The notes below the pieces were generated by a model. The model was not told where the DNA came from. It saw only the letters and a list, made by a program, of their open reading frames with translations, and ran no database searches. DNA of 5,722 nucleotides from JBBRHH01 sp038222915 (GTDB taxonomy: Bacteria > Planctomycetota > Phycisphaerae > Tepidisphaerales > Tepidisphaeraceae): NCBI GenBank assembly GCA_038222915.1, contig JBBRHH010000415.1:1-5722 (forward strand), read 5' to 3'. Made by a program: the position numbers and the translations under genes. Of the stretch, positions 1 through 4,174 are shown in pieces. Numbering within the stretch: the first letter of the stretch is position 1; the number at the start of each line of letters is the position of its first letter.

Positions 1-2
1 GC

Positions 3-140
3 GGGATGTTCCGCGACGGAGTGCGGTTGTATCTGGATATCTTTTGGTGGAATATTCGAGCCGGACGTTTCAGATATCTTCTCGCATTTCCCATTATCTT
101 CATCTACCGAATGTTGACGTGTCGCACCGCGCAGCGATGA
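3..140 (+). CDS. C-terminal fragment, probable glycosyltransferase (5' truncated by window edge)
   Basis: This frame is open from the left edge to a TGA at 138-140 and encodes about 45 residues beginning GMFRDGVRLYLD and ending in a basic tail (RTAQR). The middle is rich in aromatic and hydrophobic residues (DIFWWN, then LLAFPIIFIY), suggesting a membrane-associated C-terminus. The opening codons GGG ATG TTC also occur, in the same phase, near the C-terminus of the glycosyltransferase at 847-1815 (AGMFHEF), where they likewise precede a basic tail. I therefore infer the end of a second family 2 glycosyltransferase. All three forward frames are open at the left edge, so the frame choice rests on composition and this weak resemblance. 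No catalytic motif is visible and identity is tentative. Confidence 0.45.
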   Translation, partial: GMFRDGVRLYLDIFWWNIRAGRFRYLLAFPIIFIYRMLTCRTAQR

Positions 141-159
141 ATCTCAGCGTCCACGTTGC

Positions 160-174
160 TGGCAACTGCGTCGC
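160..174 (+). promoter_or_regulatory. candidate sigma-54 (-24/-12) promoter
   Basis: TGGCAACTGCGTCGC matches the sigma-54 consensus TGGCAC-N5-TTGC at 8 of 10 defined positions. The near-invariant GG (161-162) and GC (173-174) have the required ten-base spacing. It lies in the 100-base gap before the acyltransferase gene, and transcription would start near 186, about 55 bases before the ATG at 241. The -24 half overlaps a small inverted repeat, GTTGC-TG-GCAAC (155-166). One match of this quality can arise by chance; the position in a real intergenic gap upstream of an operon is the main support. Confidence 0.3.
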
Positions 175-203
175 GGCCGTGTAAAGTATGTTGTAAATCA
201 AGA

Positions 204-219
204 CCATTCGAACGAATGG
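204..219. promoter_or_regulatory. 16-base inverted repeat, possible operator
   Basis: CCATTCG-AA-CGAATGG has perfect 7-base arms around a 2-base centre and ends 21 bases before the ATG at 241. The symmetry suits a dimeric repressor or activator site. As RNA it could form only a short hairpin (6 pairs, GAAC loop) in the leader of the acyltransferase mRNA. The binding protein is unknown. Confidence 0.35.
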
Positions 220-240
220 CGTAACCTGCGGCCACGCGCC

Positions 241-840
241 ATGAGTTTCGTTTCACATTCACTATTCCTGTACCAGCGTCTAAGGAGTGCCCTCGGCTCG
301 CGTTGGCGCAATGTATTCTATCGACTGCTGGGTGTACGGTTCAACGGTTACGTCTGGTTGCGACGGATCGAAATTCCCCGCGACGCCCATAATATCCAGT
401 TCAATGGCTTTGCTGCTCTTGACCAAGGCGTTGTTCTTCTTTGTACCGGTCTCCAGGCTCCTGGCCAAAAAATAGTGATCGGCAACGGCACGTACATCAA
501 TCGGCGCACGTTTATCGACGCCAGTGAACTAATCGTCATTGGGGACGACTGTGCAATAGGTCCGAACTGTTATATCACGGATCACGACCACGGCATGGAT
601 CCGGCAGAGGTGCCTTTACGTCAGGCATTGATGGGAAGTCCTACGCGAATAGGCAATCGCGTGTGGCTTGGCGCAAATGTCGTCGTTCTGAAAGGTGTAA
701 CAATCGGGGATGATGTTGTTGTGGGCGCTGGAAGCGTCGTGACCAGGAGCCTGCCTGCCGGTACAATCGCGGTTGGTGTACCCGCAAAGGTTCAGCGCTA
801 TCGCGAAGCCGTAGGTGCCTCTCAAGCACCCGTCACTTGA
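241..840 (+). CDS. hexapeptide-repeat (left-handed beta-helix) O-acyltransferase
   Basis: This 199-residue protein is a LbetaH acyltransferase of the maltose/colanic-acid acetyltransferase (MAT/WcaF-like) type, expected to move an acetyl group from acetyl-CoA to a sugar hydroxyl in the cytoplasm during polysaccharide assembly. Hexapeptide turns appear from about residue 79: IGNGTYI, IGDDCAIGPNCYI, IGNRVWLGANVVVLKGVTIGDDVVVGAGSVV. The TDHDHG segment (113-118) carries the expected catalytic histidine (H115 or H117), and the loop 119-134 precedes the second set of coils, as is usual for the group. The closing GVPAKV (179-184) is the classic family ending. The basic N-terminus (RSALGSRWRNVFYRLLGVR) is typical of polysaccharide-cluster members. 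ATG 241 is the first usable start in a frame open from 118; there is no clear Shine-Dalgarno site. The gene is 6 bases from the next one, so the two are probably co-transcribed. The acceptor sugar cannot be told. Confidence 0.9.
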   Translation: MSFVSHSLFLYQRLRSALGSRWRNVFYRLLGVRFNGYVWLRRIEIPRDAHNIQFNGFAALDQGVVLLCTGLQAPGQKIVIGNGTYINRRTFIDASELIVIGDDCAIGPNCYITDHDHGMDPAEVPLRQALMGSPTRIGNRVWLGANVVVLKGVTIGDDVVVGAGSVVTRSLPAGTIAVGVPAKVQRYREAVGASQAPVT

Positions 841-846
841 ATTCTG

Positions 847-1815
847 ATGGAAGCGATTGACAACGACCTATTTCAGTCGGACTCTGTGCAACCAATCGCG
901 ACTGTCATCATCCCCACGCGCAATCGAAAAGATCTTTTACTGGAAACGTTGCGGACCATCGCGCTCCAGCCACTCCCGCTACAGGTAATTGTGCTGGACG
1001 ATGGATCAACTGACGGCACTCCTGAAATGGTTGAACGGGAAATGCCGCACGTCGAACTCGTTCGAAGCGACATCTCTCGTGGGCCGGCCTACCGTCGAAA
1101 TCAGGGGGCACAGCGTGCCAAAGCGCCAATTCTCTTTACAATCGACGATGATTGTGTGGTACCGAGTTCGCACACGTTTCGGCAGACGTTAGAAGCATTT
1201 AACCATTCTCGCGTCGGTGCCGTTACGCTTCCGTTCGTCAATGTACGCATCGATACCGTGACAAACTTCTCCGCTGTCGACCGCAACGAGGTATGGGTCG
1301 ATGCCATGTACTACGGAGGCATGGTCGCGTTCCGTCGTGAAGCGTTTCTAGCGGTGGGTGGATATCGACCATACTACTTTATCCAGGCCGAAGAGCCGGA
1401 TCTCGCCATTCGGCTGCTGGATGCAGGCTACATCGTCCGACTTGGCTGGGCGGATCCGGTTCATCACCTGGAGTCGCCCATCAGAAATCTTCGCTTTCGT
1501 CACATGCAAGGCCCCCGAAATCTGGTGCTTTACGAATGGTACAATGCGCCGTTGCCACAGTTGTTATGGCGACTTCCGATCGTGACTGTGGCGATGCTTA
1601 TGCTGACAATCAAACTCGGCTGTCCGCACTTGGGCCTTCTTGGTCTGCTGCGAGGCTATGCCGGGATGTTCCATGAATTCCGTAAGCGGCAGCCTGTTCG
1701 ACATGCGACGTATCGCCTCTATCGCCGTCTGCGGCGGAAATCGCTTCCTCTGAAAGAAATCGACGCTCTGCTTCCTCCCCAGCGTTCGGGCCGCGAAGAA
1801 CTCAGAATGGAGTAA
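847..1815 (+). CDS. family 2 glycosyltransferase (GT-A fold)
   Basis: This 322-residue protein is an inverting GT2 glycosyltransferase that would add a sugar from a nucleotide-sugar donor to a growing glycan at the inner membrane. The N-terminal domain shows VIIPTRNR (20-27), the nucleotide-binding DDGSTDG (51-57), and the metal-binding DxD equivalent IDDDC (99-103). GGMVAFRREAFLAVGGY (157-173) and EEPDLAIRLL (182-191) form the acceptor-side motif containing the likely catalytic acid. Residues about 236-275 are hydrophobic and probably associate with the membrane, followed by a very basic tail (RLYRRLRRK). Length is normal for a single-domain GT2. Start 847 leaves about 20 residues before the first beta strand; no clear ribosome binding site is visible, and coupling to the gene 6 bases upstream is likely. 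Base use is balanced (at 1381-1440: 18 G, 19 C, 11 T, 12 A), unlike the next two genes. Sugar specificity is unknown. Confidence 0.92.
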   Translation: MEAIDNDLFQSDSVQPIATVIIPTRNRKDLLLETLRTIALQPLPLQVIVLDDGSTDGTPEMVEREMPHVELVRSDISRGPAYRRNQGAQRAKAPILFTIDDDCVVPSSHTFRQTLEAFNHSRVGAVTLPFVNVRIDTVTNFSAVDRNEVWVDAMYYGGMVAFRREAFLAVGGYRPYYFIQAEEPDLAIRLLDAGYIVRLGWADPVHHLESPIRNLRFRHMQGPRNLVLYEWYNAPLPQLLWRLPIVTVAMLMLTIKLGCPHLGLLGLLRGYAGMFHEFRKRQPVRHATYRLYRRLRRKSLPLKEIDALLPPQRSGREELRME

Positions 1816-1847
1816 CATCGGAGATTGCCTCGGCCCGATAATGTGAT

Positions 1848-2768
1848 ATGCGAACAGCCTCTGGAATCATGTTCCATCACTTTTGCGATGCGCGACATTC
1901 GCGCGGGCAGGGGGCCATTTCGGGGGTGGAGCTGGGGGCGGTGCTTGATTCGTTCGGTCACGTGCTGGCGGCTCGGGAGTGGGTGGATCGGTGCGATGCC
2001 GGTCGTTTAAGAGCCGATGATCTTTGCCTTACTTTTGATGACAATCTTCGCTGCCAGTACGACGTGGCGCTGCCTGTGCTTCGGGAGCGGGGGATGACTG
2101 CTTTCTGGTTTGTTTATACTTCGGTGCTGGAGGGGAAACTGGAACGGCTGGAGCTTTACCGAGCGTTTCGGACAGATTTTTTTGCGGGGATTGATGACTT
2201 TTATTTGGCTTTCTTTTTGGGCGTGGGGGCTTCGGAGTTTGCGGACTTGATGGCGGGGCGGCTTCGGGATTTTTGTGCTGCGGAGTATCTGGCGGGGTTT
2301 CCTTTTTATTCGGAGGCCGATCGGCGGTTTCGGTTTGTGCGGGATGAGGTGCTTGGGCCGGAGCGGTATTTTTCGGTGATGGATTTGATGATGGCCGGGC
2401 GGGGGGTTTTGCCGGCGGATCTGGCACGTGGCCTTTGGATGGATGCGGCGTGTCTTGCGGAGCTGCATCGTGAGGGGCATGTGATTGGGCTGCATTCGCA
2501 TACGCATCCCACGCGCATCGAGCGGCTGGATGAGGCCGGGCAGGAGGCGGAATATGCGACGAACCTCGGGGTGCTCGAAGGGATACTGGGGGAGCGGCCG
2601 GTGACGATGTCGCATCCTTGTAATTCTTATAACGACACTACGCTGCGGGTGCTTCGGCGGCTGGGAATCCGGCTTGGGTTTCGGGCGAATATGAGCCAGC
2701 TCAATGGGAGTGAACTGGAGTTTCCCCGGGAGGACCATGCCAATGTGATGGCGGAGTTGTCTCGATGA
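1848..2768 (+). CDS. divergent polysaccharide deacetylase (NodB-like, carbohydrate esterase 4 family)
   Basis: This 306-residue protein belongs to the NodB/CE4 metal-dependent deacetylases, which remove N- or O-acyl groups from sugars. Motif 1 is LTFDDN (61-66), where D64 is the likely base and D65 a metal ligand. Motif 2 is HSHTH (216-220), giving both metal histidines. Motif 3 is atypical: MSHPCNSYN (254-262) stands where many relatives have an R-x-P-Y/F-G type loop. GFRANM (277-282) resembles the terminal motif. About 150 residues, rich in F, Y and D, separate motifs 1 and 2, much more than in minimal NodB domains. The start is uncertain: ATG 1848 gives MRTASGIMFHHF, and ATG 1869 begins at MFHHF, where the conserved region starts. 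Neither has a strong Shine-Dalgarno site. It lies 32 bases after the glycosyltransferase and overlaps the formyltransferase by ATGA. Coding-strand composition is strongly G+T biased (at 2221-2280: 28 G, 18 T, 10 C, 4 A). No signal peptide is seen, so a cytoplasmic substrate such as a nucleotide- or lipid-linked sugar is inferred. Confidence 0.82.
   Translation: MRTASGIMFHHFCDARHSRGQGAISGVELGAVLDSFGHVLAAREWVDRCDAGRLRADDLCLTFDDNLRCQYDVALPVLRERGMTAFWFVYTSVLEGKLERLELYRAFRTDFFAGIDDFYLAFFLGVGASEFADLMAGRLRDFCAAEYLAGFPFYSEADRRFRFVRDEVLGPERYFSVMDLMMAGRGVLPADLARGLWMDAACLAELHREGHVIGLHSHTHPTRIERLDEAGQEAEYATNLGVLEGILGERPVTMSHPCNSYNDTTLRVLRRLGIRLGFRANMSQLNGSELEFPREDHANVMAELSR
1905..1938 (+). other. putative G-quadruplex motif at the start of the deacetylase gene
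   Basis: Four G-runs (1905-1907, 1910-1914, 1922-1926, 1934-1938) are separated by loops of 2, 7 and 7 bases, meeting the G3+/N1-7 rule. The motif is on the coding strand at about codons 20-31, so the mRNA would carry it too. It sits where the coding strand becomes G-rich, and may simply reflect that composition. Folding is predicted from pattern only. Confidence 0.4.
2753..2756 (+). promoter_or_regulatory. ribosome binding site of the formyltransferase gene
   Basis: GGAG lies 8 bases before ATG 2765, inside the end of the deacetylase gene. It is the clearest Shine-Dalgarno site in the window and fixes this start. Together with the ATGA stop-start overlap (2765-2768) it indicates translational coupling. 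Confidence 0.6.
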
Positions 2769-3550
2769 AGATTACTGTTTTCACCAGCAATCAGCCGCGG
2801 CATATGGCACTGATCGAGGGGCTGGCGGGGATTGCCGATCGTGTTTATGCGGTGCAGGAGTGCAGCACGGTTTTTCCCGGGCGGGTGGGCGATTTTTTTC
2901 GCAAGTCGGTGGTGATGCAGCGGTATTTTGAGCGGGTGATCGCGGCGGAGACCGAGGTGTTTGGAAGGCCTCGGTTTGCGCCGGCGAATGTGGTGCAGTT
3001 GCCGCTGCGGATGGGGGATTTGAATCTGCTGGAGGCCGATGCGCTTTTGCCGGCGATGGAATCGGATGTGTACGTGGTGTTCGGGGCGAGCTTCATCAAA
3101 GGCCGGTTGTGTGAGGAACTGGTGGCGCGGCGGGCTTTGAATATTCACATGGGGGTGTCGCCTTATTATCGGGGAAGCTCGTGCAATTTCTGGGCGATGT
3201 ATGATGGTCGGCCGGAACTGTTGGGGGCAACGATTCATCTGCTGACGACGGGTCTGGATTCGGGGCCGATGCTGGCGCACGCATTTCCGGAGGCGGAGGC
3301 GGCCGATCCGTTTGTGATTGGGATGAAGGCGGTGCAGGCCGCCCACGCGACGTTAATTGGCGGGATCAGGACGGGGCGGATTTTGAAGGCGACGCCGGTG
3401 GTGCAGGAGAAAAATTTGCAGATTCGGTACACGCGGAATGCGGATTTCACGGATGCGGTGGCCGAGGAATATCTTGGGCGGCTACCGGGGCCGGAGGCGG
3501 TGTATGAAGGAATGCGGCGGCGGCGGGAGGGTCGGTTTCTGGCTATTTGA
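2765..3550 (+). CDS. formyltransferase-family protein, probable amino-sugar N-formyltransferase
   Basis: This 261-residue protein has the formyltransferase (GART/FMT N-terminal) fold, whose members transfer a formyl group from 10-formyltetrahydrofolate to an amine. The catalytic Asn-His-Asp triad appears complete: N126 and H128 in LNIHMG, and D165 in LTTGLDSG. SPYYRGSSCNFWAMYDG (132-148) corresponds to the conserved LLPxYRG...W region of the family, and GATIH (154-158) to its following strand. FTSNQPRH (6-13) forms the first strand and turn of the Rossmann-like domain. It is shorter than methionyl-tRNA formyltransferase (about 310 residues) and lacks room for that enzyme's C-terminal tRNA-binding domain, so a small-molecule or sugar acceptor is favoured. 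Glycosyltransferase, acyltransferase and deacetylase neighbours support amino-sugar N-formylation, as in O-antigen pathways. It overlaps the deacetylase by 4 bases and shares its G-rich, C-poor codon use. The exact sugar and whether it acts on a nucleotide sugar are not visible. Confidence 0.82.
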   Translation: MKITVFTSNQPRHMALIEGLAGIADRVYAVQECSTVFPGRVGDFFRKSVVMQRYFERVIAAETEVFGRPRFAPANVVQLPLRMGDLNLLEADALLPAMESDVYVVFGASFIKGRLCEELVARRALNIHMGVSPYYRGSSCNFWAMYDGRPELLGATIHLLTTGLDSGPMLAHAFPEAEAADPFVIGMKAVQAAHATLIGGIRTGRILKATPVVQEKNLQIRYTRNADFTDAVAEEYLGRLPGPEAVYEGMRRRREGRFLAI

Positions 3551-3659
3551 ACCTAATAGTGCGCAAAAAAAAATGCGTTTGGACTACATCGTAACGGGGT
3601 CATAAATACAAGGTCTTTGTTCACAGTCGGTTATATTTTTCGACCGCACTCGGAGCCTC

Positions 3660-3768
3660 TGAAAAACCGACCCCTTTCCGACCCCAAATCCTCCCCGTTT
3701 TGACCCTCAAATCGCCCCGAACCGACATAAAATCGCCCCCTTTTGACCCCGTAATCGCCCCAAACCGA
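3660..3768. repeat. degenerate tandem array with 11-base spacing, alternating C-tracts and A/T-tracts
   Basis: C-tracts begin at 3671, 3682, 3693, 3704, 3715, 3736, 3747 and 3758. All steps are 11 bases except 3715 to 3736, where one unit lacks its C-tract and the step is 21. The approximate unit is CCCC-N-(A/T)3-4 followed by CCGA, TTGA or ATCG. From 3693 the endings run TTGA, ATCG, CCGA, ATCG, TTGA, ATCG, CCGA, which gives a 43-base higher-order period: 3693-3725 matches 3736-3768 at 28 of 33 positions. The A/T-tracts are spaced close to one helical turn, so the DNA may be intrinsically curved. The units are too short and lack the spacers needed for CRISPR. Function is unknown. Confidence 0.75.
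3671..3706 (-). other. putative G-quadruplex motif with three equal 7-base loops
   Basis: On the minus strand the C-tracts at 3671-3674, 3682-3685, 3693-3696 and 3704-3706 become G-tracts of 4, 4, 4 and 3. The loops between them are exactly 7 bases each, which meets the G3+/N1-7 rule. The regularity follows from the 11-base spacing of the array. Transcription running past the minus-strand regulator gene would place it in RNA; on the plus strand the same region is C-rich. Confidence 0.5.
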
Positions 3769-3778
3769 CGGGGTGATT
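3753..3778 (+). terminator. hairpin at the end of the array, possible terminator
   Basis: AATCGCCCC (3753-3761) pairs with GGGGTGATT (3770-3778) across an 8-base loop; in plus-strand RNA this gives nine pairs including one G-U. The stem's last two T and the next two make TTTT (3777-3780), a weak U-tract. GGGGTGATTTT is also a near-perfect inverse of the array unit AAAATCGCCCC (3729-3739). It lies about 200 bases after the formyltransferase stop in a convergent region, so termination is plausible, but the short U-tract keeps confidence low. Confidence 0.3.
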
Positions 3779-3932
3779 TTACCTCTCTGCCAAGCCATGA
3801 ACGGCAGTTATTCGATTGTCAAAGAACACGGATGAGAGGAGGAAAGCCGAGCCTTCCGCCTGTCATACCGCCGCCGATGCTGCACCAACGGACTTCGGGT
3901 GACGATACCAACGTGCGCGACCAACGGTCAAC

Positions 3933-3950
3933 ACAAATCCATAGATTTGT
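3933..3950. other. small perfect hairpin
   Basis: ACAAATC-CATA-GATTTGT has 7 perfect base pairs and a 4-base loop. It is AT-rich and has no adjacent U-tract on either strand, so it is not a good terminator. It may be a binding site or chance. Confidence 0.3.
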
Positions 3951-4100
3951 TCGGATTGGCCCTAACATTTTTACCCGGCGAATACGCAGCGGTTTCAGAA
4001 CTCCTTGTTGCTGATTTTGGTAGGCTCGAAAACGAAAAAGTCCCATTTGTCCTTCGGCGATTCGGGCTGGCTATGGATCTACCGCAACCGACAGTAGTGC

Positions 4101-4120
4101 CACACGGCAGTTGTCGTGTG
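4101..4120. terminator. 8-pair tetraloop hairpin downstream of the regulator gene, possible terminator
   Basis: CACACGGC (4101-4108) pairs with GTCGTGTG (4113-4120) around AGTT, giving eight pairs with one G-U in plus-strand RNA (a G-T pairing in DNA; A-C in minus-strand RNA). It starts 55 bases beyond the regulator's stop. No U-tract follows on the minus strand. On the plus strand a run of five T comes ten bases later (4131-4135). It could stall transcription or protect a 3' end, but it is not a textbook intrinsic terminator. Confidence 0.25.
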
Positions 4121-4174
4121 TGAATGTCAATTTTTGAATCGGTACCGCATATCTCCCCGACAAGGGGCTGCATT

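Larger units (their letters stand above)
3551..4174. other. 624-base convergent intergenic region without a convincing gene
   Basis: This stretch separates two genes that end toward each other. In order it holds a run of nine A (3565-3573), AT-rich sequence to about 3640, an array with 11-base spacing (3660-3768) ending in a hairpin, and a mixed segment 3781-4140 with two more hairpins. Short frames exist but lack family motifs. The least implausible is a GTG-started frame at 3899-4123 (plus strand, 74 codons) whose middle reads like ordinary protein (LALTFLPGEYAAVSELL), but it has no good ribosome site and no recognisable homology; it could be a relic. The sequence ACGGCAGTT occurs twice, at 3801-3809 and 4104-4112. 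No transposase, tRNA or CRISPR array was found. Confidence 0.6.

Noticed and set aside
156..187. Sigma-70 promoter TTGCTG with TAAAGT
   Set aside because: The -10 match is weak and the spacing of 20 bases is too long.
2425..2440. TGGCACG as a sigma-54 -24 element inside the deacetylase gene
   Set aside because: The -12 half does not match at the required spacing and the site is within a coding region.
2007..2738. Long minus-strand open frame (243 codons) opposite the deacetylase
   Set aside because: It is rich in K, P, R and H with no domain motifs. It arises because the plus-strand gene is so G- and T-rich that few stops occur opposite it.
2627..3346. Long minus-strand open frame (239 codons) opposite the deacetylase and formyltransferase
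   Set aside because: Its composition is R, H, P and Q heavy, and the overlapping plus-strand genes have clear catalytic motifs.
3565..3573. Run of nine A after the formyltransferase stop as a terminator
   Set aside because: An intrinsic plus-strand terminator needs a T-run after a stem. The only stem here is CGCA/TGCG around the A-run.
3660..3768. CRISPR array
   Set aside because: Units are 11 bases and contiguous, without unique spacers of constant length, and no cas gene is present.
3817..3822. TTGACA on the minus strand as a -35 promoter box (also at 4125-4130)
   Set aside because: No acceptable -10 box follows at 16-18 bases in either case, and no gene lies downstream in that direction nearby.
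3700..4014. Plus-strand open frame of 104 codons starting inside the array
   Set aside because: The first third is a translation of the repeat, the rest is R, P and T rich, and there is no ribosome site or family motif.
3928..4173. Minus-strand open frame starting just after the regulator's stop
   Set aside because: It is Ser, Arg and Asn rich with no motif and no ribosome site. Proximity to the stop alone is not enough.
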